The notes beneath the pieces were generated by a model, which was given only the letters and a program-made list of their open reading frames with translations, was not told the DNA's origin and did no database searches. 64,000 nucleotides of DNA from Episyrphus balteatus (lineage: Eukaryota > Arthropoda > Insecta > Diptera > Syrphidae), in the NCBI RefSeq assembly GCF_945859705.1, contig NC_079138.1:8510874-8574873 (forward strand). The letters are read 5' to 3'. The position numbers were made by a program, and so were the translations under genes. Positions 36,001 to 46,287 of this stretch are shown here, piece by piece. Each line of letters begins with the position of its first letter. Position 1 is the first letter of the stretch.

Positions 36001-36090
36001 GACGTGTTGATAGTAAATCAGAACTTGTTGGAGCTGCTTCTTCGAAGATATTGCATTGTCCGGTTCATTGGAAAAGGGTTATGGGATGAG
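33045..36090 (-). mobile_element. Family B CR1/jockey-like non-LTR element, copy 2
   Basis: Minus strand. The 3' end is an AAATAAATAAATAAATA tail (33045-33065 on the plus strand as TTTA units), preceded by a 3' UTR with a CTAACGTTA word also present in copy 1 (10985). The 5' border was not fixed precisely; coding similarity ends at about 36078 and no ORF1 is seen. The tandem tail instead of a plain poly-A fits CR1-like elements. Confidence 0.75.
33154..36078 (-). CDS. Non-LTR ORF2: endonuclease plus reverse transcriptase, intact frame
   Basis: One uninterrupted frame of 974 codons follows a TAA at 36081-36079. The first ATG is at 35901 (915 residues), but the frame upstream already encodes the start of the endonuclease (YYQHVNGLRTK, IIILTETWLNN), so translation probably begins earlier or by reinitiation. 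From the ATG: GGGILVAVKN near residue 28, IYIPPRS near 70, GDFNLPNLNW near 105, HHPALN near 190 (apurinic-type endonuclease); then PGPDGVPS, NYRPIAKLSVIPKLFE, TDFSKAFDKL, GVPQGSHLGPLLF near 607, the catalytic box YADDIKIF near 640, DLGVILDTKL, LEYGCVIWAPYYS and LPWS. In such elements the protein nicks DNA and copies its RNA at the nick. GVPQGSHLGP with YADD favours CR1/T1/Q-like affinity; jockey proper is the alternative. It is nested in a hAT-like element and is the only long intact frame in the window, so insertion is probably recent. Confidence 0.9.
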   Translation of the reverse strand, partial: PFSNEPDNAISSKKQLQQVLIYYQHVNGLRTKINTVYKNINNLQHDIIILTETWLNNSFLDTELFDSSYQVFRRDRHHLNDSLTVGGGILVAVKNCLISTLVDAFDLSDVEILCIKIKMEIGYLYIISIYIPPRSTSCIYENCVNLIENIHDQMEPNDELLIVGDFNLPNLNWTRSTDFNSFSPINPTCTNEFFIIDGLASCGLIQFNGVVNRFNKLLDLIFFSDTINADVAVTPADVILLQEDRHHPALNILLNINICNIPISLNEKLEFNFKKCNFNELINLLCNVDWNQMLSNRNIDHMCFEFYSFLFTCFYETTPLRKSCYYSKIPPWFDTNLKNLKNKRNKAWLKFSKTRADVDYRIYSELKCMFADYFNTLYSDYICKIEEELKQSPKNFWNFVKCKRNSDDYPNSMSYNNTSSHDSKFISNMFASFFKDAFDVPSSCQTTPPFFPSQNFPHLSSLNFTICEELIVRNVSELDDCFSPGPDGVPSCVLKKCVSYLSYPLYVLFNESLRCSIFPVLWKNAFISPIHKKGSKNEITNYRPIAKLSVIPKLFESIICTMLSFNCKSIICDNQHGFVQNKSTITNLLHFTSFCLDSFENRKQVDCVFTDFSKAFDKLCHKTLVHKIKALGFNDKFLLWISSYLKNRSYTVTFRNEQSDQFHVISGVPQGSHLGPLLFILYINDITSIIKNSSVLIYADDIKIFKIINSINDCSQLQEDLHRFREWCNINRLYLNIDKCKTMCFSRKKTIITYNYILDSSSLCKLSEFSDLGVILDTKLTFTDHYNFIVKKANKILGFIKRFSRDFCDPYVLKLLYISFVRPVLEYGCVIWAPYYSVHINRLEGIQRRFLRFCLRFLPWSQRSIHPPYSHRLLLINLPSLLQHRKYIQLCFIVKLINGSIICPSTLCRLNFSYSQTSIRRQLPLCPIFSRTNYGVNSPLNQLISVFNKYYFLISSVNDNVKSKTFKENFFNIL

Positions 36091-36649
36091 ATTTTCGTAT
36101 TATGTTGTTTGTTTTCAAATTCATGTATTATATTCAAAGCTTTTTAAAAGAAATTAAATAGGGTAGGTACACAAAAATCATCTCTTAAGGGCTAGTCACT
36201 GCTTACCAGTAAATAAAAAAAGCAATCTTTTGTTTTTTATATGATGATTATATGATGAAGTGAATAAAATATCAATTAAATAGGGAAGCTTTCTGTGCCT
36301 TGCTGTGTGGAGGTCATATTTCAATTTTTGAGTATTTTTCCGTCCAGATTTCGCAAGCATTTCTTTGTCCTCGTGGAGACCGACGAAAAATTTCGTTTCA
36401 CATCAGCAGCGTTCTAGGCCCTAAGGCTTAACGTTAAACTTAAACGAATCTCATACCGTTTTTGTTTGGTTATTTTTAGAACTATTTTCAGAACTTTTCG
36501 ATACGAAATGCAAAACGCACAAATTTTAATGTTTGTAATAATTCAAAAAGCTGATTTTCAAGTTTATGCCTGCTATCAAAACTTTTGAAAAAAAAAATTT
36601 TGGCATGACCCCCCCAAGAAGCAATCCTGTATACGCCCCTGTATGCGAG

Positions 36650-38150
36650 ATATCATTTAAACGGAATATAAAATATTTTTATTTATTTTAAAACTAGGAC
36701 CTTAAAAAAAAAGTGAGAGCCTTTAAACAAGTTATATAAGATTGAAAATTGGATAGAATTATACTAAAATGGTTGATTACAAGCATTTTTTAATACAAAT
36801 CGTTTCGATATTACCTGTTAGGAAAAAGCAGCTTGCTTCAGCGATACCACAACAAAAAGAAGTTATGGCCATAACATATCGCCCTGTCGAACCCCATAAT
36901 ACACATGATCTATTTAATATCATTCCGTTGTGCAAAAGCTGAAAAGTTGTATTGTTCACTTTAATCTTAACAAAAAACATCATATAATGTACAACTGTCA
37001 TCGAATGATAAGAATAATTATTATAGCAGCGGAAGTTTTAATTTTTTTTTTTTTTTTTTTTGAATCAGGCTTTAACTTCATCTCTAAAATAAGACAATAG
37101 TGACTGTCTGTATGAAATCTTCACAGGGATAATCGCATTTTTTTTTATGAAAAGACCGATTGTGTTCGTGCATCGTCGTCGGTCGTCATCATCTTCGTTG
37201 TCTGCTGTGCATTGTTTTAGAACCAATTTTTATTCTCTTGAGTGTTTTTTTTTTTTTGTTTTACTTTGTTTATATCTCATCGACGACAATACGGTTTTTC
37301 TATTCAGTGTTATGGATGTTCTTTATTTCAAAGACATCTCTCTCGAGTATTTTATGTCCACGATGGGACGACAACAAACGATTGCGATACATATACATAC
37401 ATAAATGCAAAATCTTGTTATTGTCGAGTCGACAATGAAGAATGCTCGCATCTAAGACGCAAGAACAAAAGAACTTTTATTCTAACAAACGAATCGAGTA
37501 TTATTGTTTTAAGTTTTGTTTTAACACGCGTCTGAATTGATCCTAGGTACATGCGTTATTTTAGGTCGCCTATTCGATTTGTTTAAAACGAACAAAAACT
37601 TTAAGTTTAAAAGTAGAAAAAAAAAACTAAGGACAAAAAACTGAAAGTAATACGTTATTAGTTCATTAGCAAACATGATGAAATAGTGAAGTAAATGATC
37701 TTAGTGTTCAAGCAGTTTTTTTTTTTTTTTGGGTTTTTGATATTTATGGCTCATCTGTACACACGGGGGGAAGTCAAAAAGTTCGCGGAATGGCAGGGAA
37801 GTAAGAGGAAATCTTACATGTTTTTATTTTTCCTTTGCTATATATTCCCTTTAAAGCCTGTAGTATTTCTAACATGTGCCGAAAAGTTTACAAACACCGT
37901 GCAAATACATTTTTTTCTTAAAATAAGGAGAAATTCCAAACTTCATCTGTTTGTCGTCGATATATTTTTTTCTTCGAAGATGGTTTTTAAGTTTTAAAAA
38001 TAAGGGCCAAATCTGAGTTTTAAGGTAGATGATTTAATTTACCGAACCCAAAGGTTGAAAATTGAATTGCCTGGCAAAAAGCGATGCCCTTTTGTTCACT
38101 TTTCTCTTCTTTTTTTCTTTGAGCAGCAATTTTTGTGTTGTATACAACCG
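36650..38150. other. Non-coding stretch, possibly host DNA
   Basis: A poly-T tract lies near 37042-37060 and a GC-richer, CGTCGTCGGTCGTCATC-like segment near 37165-37200. Overlapping short frames there have no recognisable domain or coding bias. No gene is supported. Confidence 0.4.
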
Positions 38151-38154
38151 TTAT

Positions 38155-40600
38155 ATTGACCCTTCTTCTTCTTCTCCATTATCGACGATAGTCATGATCT
38201 CGGATGAGGTCACAACTTTTCCGCTCTCCTGTTTCACACTACGGCTCCGCATGTGGGGTTCGCCGGAATGACTTCAGGAAACGTCGGCCTTTTGAACTGG
38301 GTTCTCAGCGTTTTTTCTTTGTACATGGCAGTACCAGCTTAGTTGATCATGCTGTATTTTATCCAAGACGGTGTTTTTGACGTGAAGACTACCTCGGATT
38401 TTCTTGCTTCTGATTCCATCAAGCTTTGTTACTCCTGCTGTCATACGAAGCATCTTCATCTCAGCGGCTGTGAGTTTACTCTCATACGTTTTGTACATTG
38501 TCCAACATTGTGAACCGTATGTAAGTGGTGGGCGAACAATTGCAGTAAAAAGCTTTCCTTTCAGTTTAAGGGGCATTTTTCGGTCACAGAAGATGGCAGA
38601 GTTTTCGTGCCACTTCATCCACCCTACACTTATTCGGCGGTTGATGTCGTCATCACAAGAAGCTTGGTTGTTGATCATAGATCCAAGATATTTGAACTTT
38701 TCGCACTTGGGAAGTATTGTTCTATTCAAGCAAATTTCCGGAATAGGGCCGTCTGGGTCAGAAAATGGACAGCAGAGATAGTCTGTCTTTTTCGCGCTTA
38801 TCCGGTTCCCACTGCCCTCCAGGACATCCACCATTCCACCCACTCATCAAGTGCTCGATGCAAGGATGTTGGATCTTCACTTATGATGGCTCCATCATCA
38901 GCAAAGAATAACTGATTCACTTTCGGATCTGTCACTTTTCCTTCAAGCAAAAAGTCAAGGACTGTGATAAAGAGCAAAGGACTAAGGACGCTTCCCTGGT
39001 GCGCACCGAATTTGATTGGGAACTCTTCGGTGACTCTTGCTTTGCATTTTACCTTCGTTTTTACTTCCTCGTACATGTCCTTGATCATTCGCACGTAGAT
39101 TTCCGGACGTCCTCGCTGTCTTAGGGACACCCATGTCAGATCTCGTGGTTGTCTATCGAATGCCTTTTCGAAATCAACCAGCACAACATGCAAGTTCCTT
39201 GAGGAATCACGGTGTTTTTCCATTCGGATTCTTAAACTCTGTATAGCATCTGTGGTTGATTTACCCGAGAAAAACCCGCACTGGTCATCAGACAGCCGTA
39301 TTATTTTTCGCTGTCCGCCATCCAAAATCCGTTCAACAATCTTCATGGTGTGTGACATCAGCTTAATCGATCGGTAGTTATCGCAGTTTCGTGTATCCTC
39401 CTTTCCTTTATAGATTGGGAGAAGGTTACTTCCAAATCTCCACTGATTTAGCATTTGGTCACCGCTATTAAGTTTAGAGGTGAGAATCGTGAGCCATTTA
39501 CACCCAATGTCTCCCATCGTCTTCCAGAACCAATCGCTTATCCTTTCTTGGAGCTTTTCACCGCCACACTAACTTCTTCGACTGTAAGGTCGGGTCTTTT
39601 TTTTTAGATTAGGTTCGGCTGAAATTGCTCATTTAGTTGTTTGTCACAATACTGTGAAGAATTTTGTCGTCATTCACATGTAGTAGGCCTTGAGCATCGT
39701 TAATGAACTTTGGTGAACGAATTTCCTGAGCATTCCTTCTCCTTTGATCGGCAATTTTGAAGATAGCTGCACCCTTGCTCAGCTTGGCATGTCGTAGTTC
39801 CTGGAGAGCCTGCTTTGCATCAGCAACTGCATCAGATATTTCCCCAAGCTCGCGATACATGCTTTCTGTTCCCTCTGCTTTATGCTGGGCGCATTTATTC
39901 TTTGCTTCTTTCTTGTAGCGTTTGTAGTCCACTTCGAGTCGTGCTTTTTCATCTCTATTATGAGGGGGGCATTTGGATCAAGCTTGGAAAGCGGTCTTTT
40001 TCCTCTATATCACTGCTTAGATTTCATCGCTTCACCACCATGTTTCTTTTTCACGTTGGTAGTTTTCCTTGGATGTTCTAAGCAGTGACTTCGCCTTCAT
40101 CAAGGAAATTCGTTGCAGAGAGTCCCTCATATAATTTCTCATAACAGAGATGAAGGCATCGCCTTTTTCTTTCTCCAGGTTATACCACTTGATTCCCCCC
40201 ATAGTCTCTCTTTGTTTGTTTGCCGCCTTCGTCTCCATAAAAAATTCTGTCACTAGGAGACGGTGTTGCTGGGCGATCGCTTCTCCTAATATCACTTTAT
40301 AGTCTTTCACTAGCGGCTTCATGAAACTAGATACCAGATGGTAATCGATCTGTGTTTCATTTCCACCGCTGCTATAAGTGATAAGGTGTCGGCTTTAAAC
40401 ATGGTATTCAACCGGTTTAAATTGAACCTATTCTTAATAAATAGGAAAGCAAAATCCGTTCCGTATCCCAAAAACTTGAAGCGATGATTTTTCCGGAGAG
40501 AATCATCTTCAATTGACTCTGTGCCTTATTTTAACCGACCATATCACTTATCAACCATTGCTTTTTCAAGTCTAGAATCCCCTTGGTAATTGTGATATGT
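38155..40600 (-). pseudogene. RTE-type non-LTR element, degenerate EN-RT
   Basis: Minus strand. Endonuclease C-terminal pieces (FKFLGYGTDFAF near 40480, HLITYSSGGNETQIDYHLV near 40380) are followed after a frameshift by KDYKVILGEAIAQQHRLLVTEF (40310) and IKWYNLEKEKGDAF. A linker MYRELGEISDAVADAKQ and KFINDAQGLLHVNDDKIL leads to RT: NYRSIKLMSHTMKIVERI (39390), CGFFSGKSTTDAI, VDFEKAFDRQPRDL, GAHQGSVLSPLLFI, LFFADDGAI (38910), KFKYLGSMI, CDRKMPLKLKGK, TYGSQCW and KMLRMTAGVTKLDGIRSKKIRGSL. This order is typical of RTE. The last frame ends at 38274 and a (GAA)n-like tail lies near 38163-38176. At least three frameshifts make it inactive, and the N-terminal endonuclease is not recognisable beyond about 40560. 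Confidence 0.85.
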
Positions 40601-42058
40601 GTAAACTGCGGATACGGATAGCAATTCCAAAAAAACACAGCTACTATGTTTTTGTGTAAGAGCCTTCTGTTGTCAAGCGCACGCGGTACTTAATGCCTGT
40701 GTATCAAGAACGGGTGGTTGATCCTACTAGATCATCCGAAAGGTGTTTAAAATTATCTATCAATATTGAAGTTTTTTTTGTCTGTGTCCTCTTTTTCTGT
40801 ATCTGTAAAGTTATTTTACAAAAAAAAAAAAAAAAAAAAAAAACGGTCAATACCCAAAATACCGGACATCACACGTGTGTGCAGATTAATGCAAATAGAA
40901 AACAAAATTCTACCACTAGCACTAACTAATAATAAATACAGCAAAATGAAGCATTATCTTTAAAAACTGGATGAAAACCTGTCATTCTTCTCTTTATTCG
41001 ATGTAATCACTTGTTGGCTTGCTATGCCAGCTTTACAAATGTCTTTCTTTCGTTTTGTTTCTTTTGTTTTTGTTTTTTGTATCCGACGAGCATACAAACT
41101 ATAGAGTGGCTCTTCGTTGCTTAAGACTTAAGCTGCAAAAACTGCAATAACAAACTAAACTATAAAATCAGCAATAGACGGATACTCGGTTTGGTGAACG
41201 GGACGGAAAGTTGGTACAATCCGACTGAATTAAAGCCGATGGACTCTATTCGAAACAAATGGGTTTCGACTTGGCTCTATGAATTGCTTAGAAAATGCTG
41301 CATGGGCAGACATGCTATATCAATGCGTATAGGAAAAGAAGGTGCACAACTGATGGATGCCGATGTGCAATCCCGGAGAACATGAAAAAACGAGAAGAAG
41401 TCAAACGAAAAAACAAGCATAGGAAAATTCTGGTTCTGTTTTAAGCCAATTCTTATGTCCATCTAGTAAGGTGGAATCTTTATGGGCAAAATACTCTCAC
41501 CACAACCAAACCAGAGGAATAGATTAACAAAACAAAACAAAAAGTGTTATACTCTAGTATGTACCTCTATTTATTGTTTTTTATTTGCGAAGCGATGCAT
41601 TGTGAATGCGACGATGCGAATGTGACGCGGATCTATGGTATGTAATCAGAAAATCTTCAGAGACGTCGCGTCGTACGCCTCGTCGTGGTAAGGTATTGAG
41701 GGTGAGGTGGATCATGACTCTTCCCATGAACTTCTGCAACTAGAATCTCTATCTTTATTTAGTTGCCTGGACCATTTATTTTTTTGCGAAGAACAACTTG
41801 CATACGAGCATTAACGGAACCTATTTACTTCCGTTTGCCTTAAAATCTTTCAATCTTATTACAGAGGATGTTGTCTTTCGAAATTTCGATACAGTGAAAA
41901 TTGAAAAAAATCGAAGAAAATCGAAACAGATCCACTTCGGAACCATTAACGCATACTCTGGATTGAACATTTAAATGAAACAACTTAAAAACCTAAGCTT
42001 AAAAGCTCTAAAATGCAGTACCTACTAGAAATCTTTGGTGCACGAAATTTCAAAATAA
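40601..42058. other. Non-coding stretch, possibly host DNA
   Basis: Contains a 24-bp A run at 40820-40843. A GC-richer segment at 41170-41400 has a 64-codon frame starting at a non-ATG codon, without recognisable features. No gene is supported. Confidence 0.4.
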
Positions 42059-42200
42059 CACTGGTCAACAATATTAGCACAAGAACCAGAATATACTTTT
42101 CCAGAAGTTTTTGATGTTCTGAACTCGAATATGAATTCAGAAAATTTTTATTGGCCTCCATTTTTGAAATATTACCGTTATAATATATGCCAAAAACGTC
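42059..42200 (+). repeat. Solo arm related to the foldback element at 46397
   Basis: It starts CACTGGTCAACA and continues with AATATACTTT, GTTCTGAACTCGAATATGAA and TTTTGAAATATTACCGTTA. These match, in order, the left arm of the inverted-repeat element at 46397-46530 (CACTGGTTAACA, AATATACTTT, TGAACTCGAATCCGAA, TTTTGAAATATTACCGTTA). Confidence 0.6.
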
Positions 42201-42823
42201 ACTTTGGCTGTTTTCAAGGTTATGTTTTTATGTGGGGTAATTCATTATAGATAAAAATTAATATTTAGATCAAAATAAATTCGGATCACTTTGAGCCCAA
42301 ACAATTAAACCTTTGAAACAAAATTGAACCCCGTTGATTTAAGGTGGTTGCATTAAAAAAAAAAAAACGTGGATACGCATTTGAAAATACTCACAGGGAA
42401 ACAGGAAATTCACGTCATGCTATTTACGCATATGCATAAAATAAATTATAGAATTAAATATCAATTTGCAATATTCATCTCGTTCTCTATCTTTCCATTT
42501 CTATCTCTCCAGTCGTTGGCTGATGGCTCAAATTCATAATCCACCTGATGCCAAGCTTAAAATCAGCCACGAGAGGACCAAAAACCGCCCCCGTCATCCG
42601 CCAAAAGACTGAAACAAAATTCCACTTTAGTTCTATAACTACCTGACAGTGGATGTAGTTGTTTTTCTTGTTGTATGGTGGAGCTGGTGAAGCTATGTTA
42701 AAGCTGGTGCATGGTGCGAAGCAAAGACTGTGCTTTGTATTTGGATTTTCTCTGATTTCCAGTTTCTGCATTAGGCATCTACACTACGCATACGAGTACC
42801 TATATGCATCGTCATCATCATTG

Positions 42824-42857
42824 TCAGTCAGTTCGTTTAGAGCCCAAGTTTTAGTCA
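42824..42857 (+). promoter_or_regulatory. Candidate Inr + DPE core promoter
   Basis: TCAGTC at 42824-42829 is a perfect arthropod initiator (A+1 at 42826). AGTCA at 42853-42857 sits exactly at +28 to +32 and matches the DPE consensus RGWYV. A second initiator TCAGTT overlaps at 42828. There is no TATA box at -31. Downstream sequence to about 43130 is CA/AG-rich like a 5' UTR and leads to the frame at 43129. The combination is suggestive but short motifs arise by chance in 64 kb. Confidence 0.35.
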
Positions 42858-43128
42858 AGCAGCAGGTCGATGCGTGTCACTCTGTAGGAAGTGTGTGTTA
42901 ACTGCGTGCCTCGCAAATTCAGGAGGGAGGGATATCAAATAAGAAAATGAGCAAAATACAAGAAACAAAAAACGAAATATACTAGAATTTCAAGAAAACA
43001 CAACAGCCAAACAAAAAAATCAACAGAAAGAAAACACCTTGCAAAGCGATAAAACTACCAACGAACAGACGGACGGTCGACGAAGCCGCCGACAGACGGG
43101 CAACGCTAGGATACGGATTGACAAACAA

Positions 43129-43299
43129 ATGGCTTGCAATATACATACAAATATTCATATGTGTACCTCTATGCTGCGAATGGAGCTAGTGTTTTTGCTT
43201 TGCTTCCTTGTTGCAGGTTGTTTAATCGGTGGACGACCAAATTTACAGCGTGGCATGGTGCGGAAGATTGACGACGCGACAAACTCTGGAGGACTGTAA
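43129..43299 (+). CDS. Candidate small secreted peptide or first coding exon
   Basis: The ATG at 43129 has a good fly-type start context (AAACAAATGG). The 56-codon frame contains a strong hydrophobic stretch MELVFLLCFLVAGCLIGG, like a signal peptide, followed by a basic, polar tail RPNLQRGMVRKIDDATNSGG and a stop at 43297. Later in-frame ATGs (43171, 43180) would place the hydrophobic core at the N-terminus. Composition is more balanced than the surroundings, and it lies about 300 bp downstream of the Inr/DPE candidate. It could instead be an exon: GACTGTAAAA at its end is a weak splice donor, and TTGCTTCCTTGTTGCAG inside it looks like a splice acceptor. No family is recognised. Confidence 0.3.
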   Translation: MACNIHTNIHMCTSMLRMELVFLLCFLVAGCLIGGRPNLQRGMVRKIDDATNSGGL

Positions 43300-43792
43300 A
43301 AACCTGCAACTACATTGGGGTATTTTACAGAAGAAAAAAGAGTTAAAAACTAAAGATGTTTGGAACCACCAAAAACTCTTTTGATAGATATAGATCCTTT
43401 TGTTAAGTTTTCCAAATTATTACATAAATAGTCAGAATTCTTAGAATTTTATGAAAATATATACATTAGTTAGAGAAATCTACGGTTTAGATATGTTTAG
43501 TTTAATTTAGAAACGAATAAGTATGCAGTTTTTGAAAAAAATAAATAAAAAAATTAATTAATATTATTAAAAAAAAACACACTTTAGAATAAAATATTGA
43601 TTATCATAACCTAACAACTCATCTAAAAACAAATTTCAACTGAAGGTATCTACGCAATAAAAAAGCAACAACTGCGAACATTTTCAACGAAAAAATCAAC
43701 GGTACATGAACAGTTTTGTTGTGCAAACAACTACGTGGGCACGTTCACTGCCCAACTGTTAATATAAATGCATAAATTACAGTAATATATTC
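43300..43792. other. Non-coding stretch
   Basis: AT-rich, no supported feature; it would be intron or 3' UTR if the frame at 43129 is real. Confidence 0.35.
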
Positions 43793-43958
43793 TGTTGACC
43801 AGTGTTTTTGAATCCAATCTTTTCAAAGTTTTAAGCTGTCCAAATTGTTAAATTTTTCAGAAAGTGTAGTATCTTGATAAAATTTCTCTCTTGCTTAATA
43901 GAATACGAGAGGTTTGTATTATTTAAGCTTAGATTAAAAACACTGGGTTGACACAGTT
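43793..43958. repeat. Short inverted-repeat element, copy 1
   Basis: Ends TGTTGACCAGTGTTTTT and AAAAACACTGGGTTGACAC are imperfect reverse complements about 130 bp apart. The copy at 50170-50325 shares both ends and internal words (AAATTTCTCTCTT / AAATTGCTCTCTT, GGTTTGTATTATT / GGATTTGTATTATT). No target duplication was fixed. Confidence 0.6.
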
Positions 43959-46121
43959 TTAATTTAAGCCATTATCTTTCAAAAATTTTTTAAAAGATGA
44001 CTGAGGGAAATCATATTTTTTGTATCTTTTAATTTTTTCGAAAAATCTGTTTAGTTTTTCAAATCAAATACCCCAGTGTCTGCCGATGTGTGTGTTTAAT
44101 TTTTACTTGTCCCTTTTTCGTTATTATTTCGTTTGTACTATTGCGAAATGAAAACGCAAATTATAGTTTTTTAAGAGTTTTTTACGCAATCGTTGTTATA
44201 AGTAGAATAGTCTGACTTTAAAGATCGCATTTTTTTTTTTTGATTTCGGTTAAAAGTCGATGTTGCGCTGACTTCTTTTATATGTTTGTTTTTTTGTTTT
44301 TTGTTTTGCTTCTTTTTTTAATTCATGTGCTGTATAAGCATAAGCATTAGTATGGGGTAAGGTGGCTTGAAAAACAGGTTGTCTATCTGGTTTTTATGTT
44401 AAAGATATTACTGGGCACATAATGCATTTGTTGTTGAAGTTAATTGATGAGAATATTTATGCAGAAGAATATAAAAAATAAAGTTTTAATTCTTCTTCTT
44501 CGGCTTAGTGTATAAAATCATATTTGCAGAACGAAGGTATTTGTGTGTGTCCCTTAGTTATTATTTTTTTTTCTATCTTTTCATTTGGCATCACTACTAA
44601 TAACAATGATCGTTCCGATTATAATCAATAAATAATTTTATCGAAGTTACATTGATGGTTTTGGATGAGTTTTAGATTGTTTTACTGAATTGCACCTTTT
44701 AAGTCCACATGCCATCCCCCACACCATTGATGCATTAAATTTAATTTTTTGATTTTTAATTTGATATGATTTATTGAGCACGTTAAAATCCGAAATCAGA
44801 AAAGAGTTTTGATTTACCTACTGGGCAAATATTTTCAATTGAAATTATCACTGTAATTATATTATTATTGTTATTATTTCAGGTACCGGCATACCTACAG
44901 GTTTGTTTTCGATTTATTTTTGCGATGTTAATTTGTTTATAGTCAAATACGTTACAAGTGCTTAAAGATATCTCTAAATTTACTTCTGTTGATGACCTTT
45001 CTTAAAAGATTTAAGACGGCCAAATTCATTTTTTTCAATTGATTTGATATCCTGACAATGTTACTAACAGATCTTCTTCCTTCTTATTCGGTGTCTCCAT
45101 AATTTAAAATGGAGCTACGATGGCTGCATTAAAAAAAAATAAGCACGAAAAATTCCAAAGTGAACTTAACAGTTTCTAGTCTAAAAGTTTCCTAAGTTCA
45201 AATAACCTAAATCCAATCAATATGTAATTTATTTATTTTAATTATTTTCTTGGTTGCTATTAACTTTAAGACTTTTTTTATTTTTATTGTGAATTAATTA
45301 ACAAAGCTTCACCAAAGAAATCACCCCGAATCTGATAAAAAAAAAATAGTGAAGAGATAATCGAACTTATTTTTTATTGCTTTTAAGCTATTCTCTTTGA
45401 TATACGACTTTACTATGAGACATAACACAAATCTATAGTTCTTTTAAAGACTGTTTCTGTCCTAAGACTGTTGGGGTATCAGAAAATCTTGAATGCAAAA
45501 CCATTTTAGTACACAGAGAGAAATGTCTATTGAGCGTTTTTTTTTTTTTTTTATTTAAAAGAAATAGGCTCTCGATTCTTAAATTTTTGCTTTTTGAGAT
45601 ACGACAGTTTTCCATATTCTTCTGTCCAGTTCACTTTTGCTTGTCCCCTGAATCGGAAATCGCTTTAATCTTGCGGGTTTCGGGTTCATCTGGTTGATAT
45701 TAGAAAATGGTACACTGTTAAAAATTTTGGTGTAGATGCTACGAAAATTAGGTTACATATGAGGCAACACCAAAATGTTACTTAAATTTAATGCTTTGAG
45801 TGTATTGCATTTCTAAGTCTAATAGCAAATTATTGAAGTTTACATTTTTTTGTATTAAAAATCAAAGACGTTTTCCTGAATTTAAAGTTTTAGTTTATTA
45901 TACCTAATTATATTTCTTTCTTTTTTTTTATGTTTGTTTTGTGGACTGAGTGAACCAATTTTGATAATTCTTTTTGTATTGTAAAGATGGCGCCTTCAGT
46001 GTGGTCCCATTTCAATTTAGTGTAGTTCTGGTTATAGGAACTATGATAAAAACCATAAAACCCAGTTTTGATCCTTGCAAGTCGGTTTTGTTTTTTTGAT
46101 AAAAATGATTATTCCTTTTCA
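43959..46121. other. Non-coding stretch with one dispersed repeat
   Basis: No gene is supported. The segment at about 45945-46075 (TTTTGATAATTCTTTTTG, GTGTGGTCCCATTTC, AAAACCATAAAAC) recurs at about 55830-55930 in the same orientation. A T run occurs at 45539-45552. A TTTTGGTGTAGATGCTAC word near 45727 recalls the GGTGTA-rich element at 57293. Confidence 0.45.
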
Positions 46122-46287
46122 TTTTTTTTTTTCACTTCAGATTCTTTGATGTAGTCAGCTTAGAGCAAGCTATATACTACTATCAGAGGGTTCATCATTA
46201 GTGCATGTGTTAGTAGTTAGTAGGACAAAAACAATTAAATACTATCCACATGCACAATATACATTATACAATTAATATTAGCTAAAA

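Larger units (their letters stand above)
32727..36641. mobile_element. hAT-like element (CAACGGCGTATACA ends), TSD TATGCGAG
   Basis: The left end CAACGGCGTATACAAGG and the reverse complement of the right end CAGGGGCGTATACAGG match. Exact octamers TATGCGAG lie at 32719-32726 and 36642-36649. Subterminal G runs followed by GGGGTCATG occur at both ends. The ends resemble those at 47682 (CAGTGGCGTAT plus G run), so both probably belong to one group. Most of the length is a nested family B retroelement (about 33045-36090); the DNA element itself is about 0.9 kb and lacks a transposase. Confidence 0.8.

Noticed and set aside
37147..37535. Three overlapping 85-97 codon frames
   Set aside because: All three frames are open because the segment is T/C-rich; none has a recognisable domain.
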